Source: Blakeslea trispora (Eukaryota > Mucoromycota > Mucoromycetes > Mucorales > Choanephoraceae). From it: 64,000 nucleotides of DNA. This document shows, piece after piece, positions 22,060-33,173 of the stretch. Under the pieces are notes generated by a model, which was not told the origin of the DNA, ran no database searches, and saw nothing but the letters and a program-made list of their open reading frames with translations. The position numbers and the translations under genes are program-made. Where the stretch lies: NCBI GenBank assembly GCA_025331445.1, contig JAIWNE010000119.1, positions 39,792 through 103,791 of the forward strand, read 5' to 3'. Each line of letters starts with the position of its first letter. Position 1 is the first letter of the stretch.

Positions 22060-24290
22060 TTGTTTACATGTCGAAAGTCTAAACAAGCACATACATAGCC
22101 TGTGTATTCACCTTGTGGGCTTTTCTTTTTGACTAAGATTATGGCACTGTTGAAAGGCGTATTTGGTCTGTCAAGTGTAATGGTATCTTGATCCCACCAG
22201 CCTTTAACCTGTTTGTACAGTTTCTATCTGGATGGATATTGTTTCTTGTCTCCTGTTACTCCAGATTCTGTTTCCAGCGTAACAGTAGCATTGGGTAATG
22301 CGCATGCTGATGTAGGGGAAATCTCAGCATTAATATCAAGTAAAAACTGAATAATGTTCATCAAATATTGTCTTTGATCTCTTGTTTTAAATGCTTTTTC
22401 TGTTTTAAATTTGTTTGGCTTTGAGTCAATAGGCTCTGGGATCTTTGAATTGTTACTTTCGTTCCGAGAAGTAATCAACCCTGTCAAAAAATACGAAGGT
22501 GACTCATCAAGTCAGTACCAATAGCATACTTGGCATTCAAACTAAACATTTTAAGATTGCTATGAATGGAGCGTCTATCGTAAAAGATTACAATATTTTT
22601 AACATAACCAAGTTTTTCAATTGTAAAAGATTTACTTGCTAATGAAATATATTTATTTGTATTTGAAATAGGTCTAATATGAAGCTTTAATAGCTTTGCA
22701 AGTGGTAGGTTCAGGGACGAAAAAAATTGCTATCAGTATCAATCATGTCAAATGTCTTGTAATCCTGTATACAATGTTTGCGTTATTGTCCATCAGTGAT
22801 AAAGATTAACTTTTTTTAAAAAATTCATGTTTAACTTACAATTTTATACAAATTGTTCGAAACCTGCGCCATCTTCATCTAATTTCGTGTGGGCGCTATG
22901 GAAATCACTCTGCTCATTGAGTGTGATGGTTGTATATTCATTGCTCTCGTTGGTATTGGCTTCAGCTGTCAATGTTATTGCTCGAATGTTGTATTCGTTA
23001 CTTGTAGTATCATTGGTAGTAGTATTTTTTAGATAATTGTTGTTGCTATTATCACCATTGCTACTTCTAGACCCAAGCCTACCATTGATGCTACAGCTAT
23101 GTGGAGTACGGTAGGGTACGAATCCGCATTGACAACAGGGGCGATATCTGTCTGAGAAACGAGTGCATTGTTGTTTTTGCTGTTGCTGTTGACTTGGTGA
23201 TTATTAATTACTGAATTTAGGACTTTGCATTGTTGGTCACTGTAGTTGCTTTGCTTGTGTAAAGGACAAGTGGTGTTAATTATTCTTCTTGTTGCTGTTG
23301 CTATTTCCTGGCATTGCATGAAGACTGGTAGTTGGTTGACTGTTTTGACATTGTCTTCGCTGATGAATGTTCATCCTGTAGCGGATTTCCTTGTTTGCCG
23401 AGATGATAGCGTTTAAGTTGTACTTGTAAGCTGGGGATAAATTGGTTTTAGAGGCAGTAACTTCTTCCCTTAGTTAGGGGGTTGAACGATTCAGAAAGCG
23501 GCCGATGATAATTTTGTTGTCGTAGCTAATTTACGACGTAATCGTTGGAATTGTTCAATATATAACTTTAAGCTTTCTTTGACACCCATTTCAATATTCA
23601 TCAGTTGTGTTGCTGCCAACTCTTGTTCTTCGTCTGGGGCCATGCCATATGTTTCTTTGAATTAATTCTGGAAATTTTTATAAGTTTTGTTTCTTCCATC
23701 AATCTGTATATAGTCTTGTAGCCAGTATCTTTGTTCGAGTGACAGATATCTGAAAAACAAGCAAAGCTAATGCTTTTCCAATGATAATTGGTGAATGTAA
23801 GCTATATCTTCAAATCTCAGAAAGCATGCTTCAAAGCGAACAAATATGAAAGCCCATGGGTCAAAAGTATTACCGGCCCATTAAAACATGAGTGGATTGG
23901 GAGGCACCAAGGCATGGTTATGGTCTTGCGAATCTTTCTTGTAACTTTCTTTCATTATATCTTAAGAATCCAATAACACTTGAAGGCCTTGTTTTCTTTT
24001 TTACAAAGTGGAGAGTAACTCAGTTGTCCCTAGTTCATTAGGGACTATTACAGAAGCAGTGATGTGCTTGACAGTTAGCCCATTAATAATTTACTTGAGT
24101 TGTTTTGCAGCCACATCAGAGGACTTGGTTTAAACTAGATCAGGGCTTATTTCTGGAGATTTCATCATGATAGAGTCGCTGGAGCCATCGGTAATAATGG
24201 TTTCGACTTCAGTGTTTACGGCAGGTTCAGCAGAACGAGTTCTTGCGACAATAGGGGCTTTGTTAACAGTCATAGTATAATTAATAAAGA
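22060..24290 (-). mobile_element. decayed Ty3/gypsy-type LTR retrotransposon (gag to start of RT)
   Basis: Read on the minus strand from right to left, the order is gag, zinc knuckle, protease, reverse transcriptase. Gag: about 23880-23480, with DPWAFIFVRFEACF, then RYWLQDYIQIDGRNKTYKNF and ATQLMNIEMGVKESLKLYIE, interrupted by several stops. Knuckle-like CPLHKQSNYSDQQC at about 23265-23225. Protease-like stretch at about 22775-22500 (TFDMIDTDSNFF, LPLAKLLKLHIRPI, KYAIGTDLM), where the D(S/T)G site is degenerate. RT start at about 22215-22060: DRPNTPFNSAIILVKKKS then VCACLDFRHVNNI, the family's 'SPWASPILLVKKKDG...CVDFRKLN' block. The rest of RT, RNase H, integrase and clear LTRs are missing. 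Many stops and shifts mean it is inactive. Confidence 0.75.
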
Positions 24291-27200
24291 GAGATACTTT
24301 ACAAAAAAAAAAGTTCAATCAGGTAGGAAATTATAGCAAAAAAGTTATGAGACAAAAAGTCAACCCTTTATTGTATGTAATGATCTGATGTGTTTATGTT
24401 AATTTGAATTGTTCTATTTAATGCTGATGAGAGGCGTAACAAAATCAGTTGCATATGATAGGAAGGAATTTTACTTGTATCTGAATCATGGTGATTCTTG
24501 CAACACAATGCTTTATGAATTTTTTGAAAAGCCAGCGTCAGTAGTCATGTTTTAACTCATTAGAAACGGTACTCATAATTTTGTACGTGTATATTCACCC
24601 AAAAATGGACTTGTCAACATTGAAATTGGAACTTTGCAATTATGTCTGTACAAATCACAACATGTAAGCAGGTCTTGAATCAAGACGCACCTACATCAAG
24701 AATGTAAGGAAAATTCACTCAGAGATAGTTTCAAACAATCTAAAAATTCCTGAGGCACTATAGCATCTACATGTTTGCAAAGAGAATAACACATCTATTG
24801 AAAAGGTATGTTGCTTAAGATCCCAACTCAGAAACAATAGCTCAGGGCGCAATGTCGCTCTCATGAAAACAGTTCCGTCGACTGTAGATCAAGATTTAAT
24901 GGAATATTATCACGCCTGCAGTGTACATAATAAGACGCAGACACATTTCAAAAGCAACAGTAGTAGCTCCCTCATTGAACCAGTCCTATGTGGTGCCCTC
25001 TCTTCTGCAGAAATTATCAAAGACGCCAGCAATTTGTCTTCAGTTCCGTCGCCTCCAATGTCGCAGCCCTCAAAAACCACTGCTTCTCCAATATAATTGG
25101 AGATTATCTATTTGAAAGCCCTCTGAAAGAAGCATGAGATGGACAATATCATGTTTCACGCTGATGCTTGTTTACTATTTGCTTTGTTGAATGACAGGCC
25201 AACGAGCAAGACACAAAAGCCAACGCAAATTTAGTTTATTTAATGGGCTCAAGTGAATGATGTCCCTCTACAATAATTCCATCGCGGAATATGCTATCAG
25301 CTTTTCGTTTGCTATGAAAGACAATTGGGGCTTACATATTAATATGCTGAATACCTGGAGGTCAGCTATTCTCTGTTTCTGTCGTCGATTTTAAATTACC
25401 CATAGTTGTCTTATATTCAAGGCATACACACTAGCACTGAAAATCATAGCTCGACCTAATCAAATAAACCGCTCAACTGTTGAACTACGTCCTGCTATGC
25501 AGCGAATCAGATCTATCAGCATTGTTGCTTACGAGCTCTAACAAACACAGTCTTTTCTCAAGCATGTCTGTATTCCTTCTGATTGAGATAGAATCGGTCT
25601 ATATGAGTTCATTATTGGTGAAAAGAAAAGTTGATGTGACTTGAGAATGGATGCTTTCCCCCCCCCCGGAATAACCATCTTTTGAAACAACCTGCTTACT
25701 AGGTTTATCTCTACAAACCATGATAACTTGCGTATAGCGTTGGTTTACTTTTCATCGAAGACAAAACTTATAGTTTGCTTTCTCTCTCTTTGTACTAACT
25801 GTAGATTATTCCTCAATATTCAATTTTCAAAATTGTTCTTATTCTTGTTCATTTTGAACTTTACATCAAGCAAAGGCTTTCTTGGTGAAAAGATAATGCT
25901 GCATTGCAGATTAGCGATGCATTTGGCTTGAATGTACTACACAATTCAGTCAAGGGACTATTGAAATCTGAACAACTCTGAAGCTACTCAAAATTTGGAT
26001 TGTAATAAACTCGCCTCTATGTAAAAGCTACATAGCTTTGCACCAGCAAGCCTGCTAATATAAGTGAAAGATATTCATGTTTTTCTTTGTATAAACATTT
26101 ATAATGCTAGAAACATACTTTCTTCATTTTTTTTTTAAAAAAATAAGGAATTTTTTAAAAAGGCAATTTGACCGTTGGATTGGTTTTGCTTCTTAACGAC
26201 ACCTTACTCTTTTCCTTTGACTTCTTGTTGATGGCTTCATATGAAGCCATTCATGAACTTCAAAACAAAACAAAGCAATTTGCGTGTTATGCTCTTGCGA
26301 ATACAGTATGTGGTTTGACTACAATTGCTTTGATTCCCAAGTACCAAGTCAAAATCGTTTGCTATTCATAGAAGAGAAAACTCCCCTTGTTCAATAGCCA
26401 TGCACACGTCAAAACTACAAAGAGAGAGTAAAAAAAAAAATATGATGCACTCAAGTTCTAAAAAATTACTTGTTGCTTTATACCATTTGAAAGAATCTAA
26501 GTTTTGCAAGAAAAATTATACCCTTTGACAAGATAGCCATACAACATAACGCTTTTAGAGCCTTGTAGCAATTGCTCATCAACCATTCGCTTCACCTAAA
26601 ATGGCAATCAAGTCAGTCCCTATTAATGGCGATTAGTATCATCAAAGCGTCTTTGACATGAACACGTCAGTATTAAACTTTAATATATTTGGGATACTCA
26701 ATTAGGTCAAACCCAAAAAGGCAAAGTGAAAAAACAATGTACAGTGATGATCAAAATTATGTTTCCTTAGCAATGTATCGATCAGAACATTATGTATCAC
26801 GATTTTTTTAAAGACAGATACCATCGCGGTTTTAGGAAGCCTTCATGAGGCCTCATGACATACGCCCACTCTTTGATTATGCGCCTGAGATATTCTCTTC
26901 ATTCTCCCATGGTAATAAGTGAAGAATCTACTTGTTCGGCCCTTGCAGTGTCTAAACTGGTTAGTCTCGCCATTACTATAAGAGCAATTCTTTAATTTTG
27001 ATTTTCTCACACAAAATAAGTTACAACTCTCTACAAAACCGAGTTTTTCACTTTTATTGTTTCAATCCTGCAAGTTGTCGGATACTTTGGGTATCCACAA
27101 AAACTAGAAAAACGGCCACTCTTTTTTTTTTTTACCTTCACCAGACAAAATAAATCGTAAGATGGACTTTATCTACAGCAGCATAACTTGTTTATGCTTC

Positions 27201-28523
27201 TTTTTAGAGTCCAACCAATGTCATTATTACACTCGGTTAAATCACCAAGCTTCTCATCCTATAACTCAAGAACACTACTATATGAATGCTTGCATCAAAT
27301 TATTTCGCTCCAAAGTAGTCAGTGTAGAAATTGTTATTATTAAGTAACAATTTATTGAACAAAGAAAAGAGGATGACACAGCTTAGACAGTTCAGAAATG
27401 TAAATTGTAATTTCCAAATAGGTAGCTTGGGAGGTTCTATTAGAACTCGGGGACACCCAAAATATCTGCCCTCATCCTGCAAACATGAGACTTGGTTATA
27501 TATTTCATTGTTCAAACAATACTTCTCTATGTCAATTGTCAAGAGTACAAGATTCGTCCTATGTTTCCCAAAGATGGCAACAATTTCTCTCTTGTACCGT
27601 TCAACTTCTTTTGCTTTGTTGTATATAAACATTAAAACCAAATCCCACATATACAGTCGCAAATAAAAAAGCTGCGTTCAACAGAAATTTTGATTGAATT
27701 ATTCGCATATGTCAGGCAATTATTGATGCCAATGACGGTCCATTTAAATATTAAAAGTTGTCTTTTGATTCTTTAAGACTATGTTCTGAGCTACATTTCT
27801 GTTGGATTTGAGAAAACAAGAGCCCTTCTTGGGCTTATGATGTTTATTGCATGATACAGTATGCTTCTCGGCATTTAAAACTGAACGCAACTTTTTTTTT
27901 TGAGAGACTGTAGTGAAGCTATTTTTAAACTAAACTGTTTTTAGTTGCCACATGGTCGGATAGTTGACATATTTGGAAAAATAGCAAAAAAGTTCAGGTA
28001 CATCTTGTGTATGATGAAACCATCTCTCCCCCCAATTCCTATAGTGATACAAAAAAGAAGGATCTTTGTAATTTTGATCGATGTTAAGCATTTGTCAACA
28101 TTGTCAATTCGAACTTTTCACATGAAAGTATTTTTTTTTTGTTCATCATCTAAACTTTTAACGATGCCATTTATTCAATGGATGACATCACTTTCATATA
28201 GCCAATGTACAATGGGCTGTCAAATAGATTTATTGTTAACATTGTTCATTTTTTCTATAAACTTCTATTATGTGTAGATCGATTAAATTACATATTTTCA
28301 GATCTTGATTAAATTTCTTGATTAAAGACCAGTGGTATGAGTGTGAAAATATTTTATTTGTTATGTACGTGTTGTTTATCTTCTTTCATCAAGAAAGGAT
28401 AGAGTTATATGTATAAGTGGGGGGTATAATTGAAGTTTACAGTGAAATAAATACACGAAATATGTCTAGTCATGTTGAATACATAGGCAGCATAAATGAG
28501 GGGGGGGGGGAGGGAGGGACTAA
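24291..28523. other. gene-poor stretch with weak coding-like relics
   Basis: No intact gene was recognised. Protein-like but unplaced fragments: 24863-25096 plus (MKTVPSTVDQDLMEYYHACS, Ser-rich afterwards); about 25430-25545 plus (ALKIIARPNQINRSTVELRP then AMQRIRSISIVAYEL, ending in a stop); 26168-26371 plus; 27300-27662 minus (120 codons, containing YFGCPRVLIEPPKLPIW). None carries a motif I can name. They may be remnants of repeats beside the gypsy relic. An 8-9 base C run lies at 25661-25669. Confidence 0.4.
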
Positions 28524-28908
28524 TCAATAGGCACCACTGAGTGAGCTTATATGGCTGCTGTTGTCAGTGTCAATAGTATAACCAAATAGAAGGTCTTCTT
28601 CACTTGGCAAATAATTGAATTCTTCGGGATAAGATGGTAATTCTTCGTTCTTCCATCTGCATTTCGAGCATTCGTAACGGACACGCATACTGTTTGAGAT
28701 GCATTTGTTGAATATGATGAATTGTCTTTCAGAGCGCATTAATTGAACAGAAGCTTGGTGTCTGCATTTGGGACAAGGATGACTATTTCTTTCCAAGGAA
28801 ATTTTTTTTCCAGGTGTGCTAACTGTAAAAAAGATGATGAGTATGGATGAACAACTATAGAATATATGTATATTTACCTATAGTAAAGTTGTGTGCAGTC
28901 ATTTTCAT
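28524..28908 (-). CDS. small zinc-ribbon protein
   Basis: Two exons (28878-28908 and 28524-28822) join in phase to 109 residues. The core has two zinc-binding knuckles about 30 residues apart: CPKCRHQASVQLMRSERQFI and YECSKCRWKNEE. Between them lies a hydrophobic, beta-rich stretch. This is the layout of small fungal zinc-ribbon proteins (zinc_ribbon_15/LITAF-like ribbons: CPxC, about 25-30 residues, C(S/T)xCGW). The C-terminal 35 residues are acidic and Ser-rich. Function is unknown; structural zinc binding is the only safe statement. The gene stands alone in a repeat-rich neighbourhood, flanked by G/C homopolymer tracts at 28501-28515, 28979-28990 and 29131-29142. Confidence 0.7.
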
Positions 28909-31534
28909 AATATGATTGAAGAATATTTAGGTTTACAATTGTAGTGTGAAAAGTCTGTGAAAATGAAATTAAAATGAGGGGGGGGGGGGGAAATTGAATT
29001 GAGCTTGGTGTTTATATACTTTTTTTTTTTTTTTCTCTGCTTAGGCTTGAAATTTATTTGTCCGCTGATCGGATTTCAGGCAGATTCAACAGACCCTGAT
29101 AAAAAGGTAATTCTCCCTCTTGATCCCTCTCCCCCCCCCCCCTCAATTTTATGATTGCGCGCTCCTGAAACATCCACCTCCGCTTACTCCGTTACTTATT
29201 TGGTAATTCTTTAATTTCCTCATGATCAAATTTGTTGATATGGTGATCTTGAAGAAAGAAGACGTAACCCTTACGAAAAAACCTTTCATTGTTGCCATCT
29301 TGACTTGGATTAATTGAGCCAAGGACAACATTTACTCTAAAGGCAATTTTCTTTTCCTTGGCTTTGATGATTAAATGCGCCATTCAGTAACCATTTATAT
29401 GGATGCGTGGCTTAGGATATCACTAAACAGATAAACAAAAAAGGGGCTGGCTGCTTAGCACTGCGCTTTGACTTGAATGATGTTTAATGGCTTCATTCTG
29501 AATACTTTTTTTTTAAATAGTAGCAGTAGAAGATTAGAAAGACACGTTACTTTTCTGAGGGTAAACAGAATTTACTGACGCAAACCCTATTCTCACGTTA
29601 GTCTAGTGCTAAAGGCACACATATTTGCTCTCAATTCACCCTAATGAAAGGTGTCTGTTCGAGACTAATTATGAAGCCTTGGTCGAAAAGTTTCTTTTTC
29701 AGCACCTTAAAAGCTGATTGGTACTTTTACACATGAAACTAAACATTGAAACAGCGTTGAAAGGCGATCTTTTTTCAAATCAAACAGCCAATTAAACATT
29801 TGTTTTTTTTCAGTTTAAATTAATTTGTCACAATCACCTCACGTTCGATTTGATTTCATCAAGAAGTCATCATAGCGCCTTCTTCAACGATAGAATAAGT
29901 ATCAGGGCTTTATCTGTCAGGAACATGAGAAGCTTGGTGAGACAATGAATGAAAGTAAGTGTAAAAGGAAGGTCTGTTCTTTTTTCTTCTTGCATGCTAA
30001 AATTCGTATATATAAACACACCGAGTTTAGCCAAATGCTTTTTGTGTCTAAATTTTGTGAAACCTCTGTTTAAATGCTTCCAATTCATTTTTCTTAGAAA
30101 AGAAAAATACACTCGACTTCTGATGTCAATTTGAGCAGATATTGGAAGCAGTTTGCTTCATCTCTTCTCTTGTTAGCAAATCAACCTAGATTAAAAATTA
30201 CTATTTATTTACTGGGTTGAGTAAAAGCATCTGAAGGAGCAAGCGTGTGTGCTCCATTGCTTTCTAGCAGTAGAAACCAAGACTCAGGAGTTTAGCTCGC
30301 TGAGCATAGCGTTAACGTTTTCCCTATAGTTTGAAACTTAACAAATGAAGCATATGCATTCGTCTTTTGATACATTTCTTATCCTTCTCAAGGCCTTTCA
30401 CGTATCACACACGTATGATTGGCTCTTCAAGAATAAGTATTGGAAGCTTCTCAAGCTATTATTCAAGAAAAAACAACATTCCATTAAGGGTTAGTGTTCG
30501 TTGTCTGAGAGAAAATTAAAAAGAAAAAAAAGGCAGAGAGAGACATTCGACTCGGTTTACCCTTATTCTATATCTATATCTATACATGCTACTTGATTGT
30601 AAGCGCATCAGCTATTAAAGAGCTTCTGTATCACATTGTTACAATTATTCATATAAACAAAAGAGTATCATCTGCTTCGTGTTCAGGAGACCTTAAATTG
30701 ATGGCGCAAAGCCCATAGAAATAAGGTTTTTCTTAGGCATGGTAACACGTACTAGACGCAAATGGGAAACTGACTTAGGTACAAAACCAGCCTTCCTGAG
30801 AGCCTTCTGGGCTCACACAAAAGCAAAACGTTTCTTCTCATGTCATTTACCTTTTGTTTATAGAAATAGTCAAAGTATGCTTCGAAAATGCTTTGCTCTT
30901 CCCTCGAGATCAGAGGCTAACATATGCTCTTAGAGGTGTCTGGGAAACCGATTGACGCACATATACATCTATCTTTTAGGCCTTTAGTTTCATTCATCCC
31001 TAGGTCATCTTACCACCTATTGTCATTTTTTCTCATTCATTTCAGTATGTAGAAAGCTCCATCCAAATCCTCATTATAGAGCTGTATGCGAAATAGCACA
31101 TTCAAATATATTCTTGTTGCCTGTAACTGCTGTTTAAAACAGGTGAATAACATGTGCCATTTTTGAAAATCACGTATATCTTCAGTCTACAATGTTCATT
31201 ACCAATTTTCATACTGTCCTATTCTCTGAATGTAAATGACTCTATTAGAGATATATTTTATTCCATCACGTCGCACCCCCTCACCCACTCACTCACCCCT
31301 TTTTCATTTCTTGTAAAAGTTGGGGTGCTACATCCGCGAATAAAATCTCTTTTGTTGTATCGAACAATGTATCGAACAACACAATAGTTGACATGTAACC
31401 TCTGTCTAGACTCAGATCATAAAATACCAAATAAAGAGACGCATAACACAGTCGCTTATAACAGAGCTATAGAATTGAGTGTCTAGCCTGACAACCAAAT
31501 GTCACTGTTATCATTGCAGGATTAACGAATAGAA
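28909..31534. other. gene-poor stretch left of the Tc1 element
   Basis: No intact gene was recognised. Minus frame 29192-29383 reads MAHLIIKAKEKKIAFRVNVV and continues LGSINPSQDGNNERFF; it is protein-like but short and isolated, perhaps a transposon relic. Plus frame 30739-30933 (MVTRTRRKWETDLGTKPAFL) is also unplaced. The region holds the G-tract cluster near 28979 and a C tract at 29131-29142. Confidence 0.4.
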
Positions 31535-31536
31535 TA

Positions 31537-31585
31537 CAGTCACCAGAAAAATAACTTGATCCATTTTTCAAAAAAATTAAATTCC
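31537..31585 (+). repeat. left terminal inverted repeat of the Tc1 element
   Basis: Begins CAGTCACCAGAAAAATAACT directly after TA 31535-31536. The first 31 bases match the right end with two differences; the inner block ATTAAATTCC is shared again after a poorly matched A-rich spacer. Confidence 0.9.
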
Positions 31586-31704
31586 AAATTATCACTCAAA
31601 CTTCAACATCAGGTTGCATGAGTTGTACTTATCATAAAGGCTTCAAAGTTTGCAAAATATAAGGAAATGATGTTTACTTTTGATAAATGCTGAAAAAAAT
31701 ACAA

Positions 31705-32685
31705 TTAGTATTTGGTATGCCCTCCTTTTGCCTTGATTACGGCTTTGCATCTGGAGGGCATACTTTCTACTAAAGTTTTAGCAAAATCAAGGTCTATTAG
31801 ATCCCATTCTTGCAAGATGAGCGCCTTCAATTCTTCAACGTTTTTGACTGTGTGCCTCTTGGCTGCAAGGCGCTTCTCTGGCTCCCACCACACATGCTCG
31901 ATAGGGTTCAAATCAGGGCTTTGAGCAGGCCAGAACTCAAAGCCGCTGATCTGATGGCCCTCCTTCCACCAACGAGCATAAGCACCTGTGTGGCAGGTAG
32001 CACCGTCTTCTTGGAGTATAAACTCTCTACCATGCTTCTCATGTAGTTCCTTAAACCAAGGTTGGAAATGCTTGGCCAAAGTATCAACATAAGCATCTTG
32101 ATTCATATTGCCTTCTACGACCACGAGAGGACCAAAACCCACAGCGGTAAAGCAGGCCCAGACCATTACCGATCCTTTACCCCATTTGGTGCTGCTGAGG
32201 ATGTTTCTTTCCTCGTACCTGGTACCCTTCTTACGGATGACTCGGGCAGCACAGTCGTTGTTCTCAACCCGAAAACGTGCCTCATCTGACCATACGACAC
32301 TTCTCCACTCATCATCATCCCAACCGGAGTGTCTACGTGCCCAACGTAGCCTAGCCTCCTTGTGGCGGTCAGTAAGAGTGGGCTTGTGTGCTGCCCAAAA
32401 CGAATGAAAGCCACATTTGGCTAGATAGCTGACAATAGTCTTCCTGTCAACTATCAAGCCAAATGTTGCTGCATATGCTTGAACCTGAGGATATGTAGCA
32501 AACGGATCCTGTTGTACAAAACGAACTAGCAATCTAATGTCGCCTTCAGTTGCCTTCGGCTTTCTGCCAGTACTCTTGCCTTTCTCAAAAGTACCCTTTT
32601 TCTCAATTGTATTAACGATGTTTCTTGCTGTCTTGGCATTAACACCTGTCAATGCTTCAATCCTACTATACGTTGTATCGTTCAT
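31705..32685 (-). CDS. Tc1/mariner transposase, DDE type
   Basis: Cuts and pastes the surrounding element at TA sites. 326 residues with no stop. The N-terminal 110 residues carry helix-turn-helix DNA-binding regions (TYSRIEALTGVNAKTARNIV and RKTIVSYLAKCGFHSFWA). The catalytic triad is visible: Asp in VVWSDEARFRV, Asp in FILQEDGATCHTG, and Glu in SPDLNPIEHVWW. Counting residues, 35 lie between the second Asp and the Glu, against 34 in classical Tc1. A WGKGSVMVWACFTAVG block is typical of the superfamily. The C-terminal SMPSRCKAVIKAKGGHTKY motif is also typical, so the 3' end is intact. Codon use looks less A/T-skewed than the neighbours. The start is taken as the first ATG; upstream sequence in the element offers no better one. 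Confidence 0.95.
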   Translation of the reverse strand: MNDTTYSRIEALTGVNAKTARNIVNTIEKKGTFEKGKSTGRKPKATEGDIRLLVRFVQQDPFATYPQVQAYAATFGLIVDRKTIVSYLAKCGFHSFWAAHKPTLTDRHKEARLRWARRHSGWDDDEWRSVVWSDEARFRVENNDCAARVIRKKGTRYEERNILSSTKWGKGSVMVWACFTAVGFGPLVVVEGNMNQDAYVDTLAKHFQPWFKELHEKHGREFILQEDGATCHTGAYARWWKEGHQISGFEFWPAQSPDLNPIEHVWWEPEKRLAAKRHTVKNVEELKALILQEWDLIDLDFAKTLVESMPSRCKAVIKAKGGHTKY

Positions 32686-32828
32686 TCTAAGACAATAAAC
32701 ACCTCCTCGCTTGAAATCATTGTGATATTCGTACTTGCGAGCATTCTAGCTTTCGTTTGATGTATTGTTCATGTTTGATTGTATTTAGAAAAAGTTATGT
32801 AGAAGAGGAATGAAGAATATTATTTTGA

Positions 32829-32878
32829 GGAATTTAATGCATTTTTTAAAACGGATCAAGTTATTTTTCTAGTGACTG
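32829..32878 (-). repeat. right terminal inverted repeat of the Tc1 element
   Basis: Ends ...AGTTATTTTTCTAGTGACTG followed by TA 32879-32880. Reverse complement of the left end over 31 bp with two differences and a looser match further in. Confidence 0.9.
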
Positions 32879-33173
32879 TATAAACTAATAAAATGAAAAT
32901 GGCGCGTGAAAGAGTGATTATTAAAAATTCATTCGCGCTTATACCTCCTTTTTTTATGCTGGTTTCTTTTTCATGTTGGATTTTTCATTCGTCTTTCTTT
33001 TGTCATGCTGATGTTTTCAAAGTAATTCGTATCTTCATGACTTGTTCAAGCACCAGATACACTGATTTTAGTGAACTAGTTTTATCCGCTCCCCTCATTG
33101 ACAAGCGTGCTGACTTTATTTTCGGATGATTAAATACTTTTTTGTTTTTTTTTCTTTTCTTACTCCTTTCAAA

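Larger units (their letters stand above)
31537..32878 (-). mobile_element. Tc1/mariner element, apparently complete
   Basis: About 1342 bp bounded by inverted repeats and flanked by TA on both sides (31535-31536 and 32879-32880), the target duplication of this superfamily. The left end reads CAGTCACCAGAAAAATAACT and the right end, reverse-complemented, CAGTCACTAGAAAAATAACT; the match continues through TTGATCC(A/G)TTTT for 31 bp with two mismatches and more loosely to about 50 bp. Inside is one open transposase frame (31705-32685, minus). The near-identical ends and open frame suggest recent insertion. Confidence 0.92.

Noticed and set aside
27300..27666. Overlapping 120- and 111-codon frames on opposite strands
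   Set aside because: Neither has a recognisable domain and they overlap each other almost fully; at most one is a relic, so no gene was called.
31712..32414. Plus-strand ORFs overlapping the transposase
   Set aside because: Shadow frames of the DDE transposase on the opposite strand.
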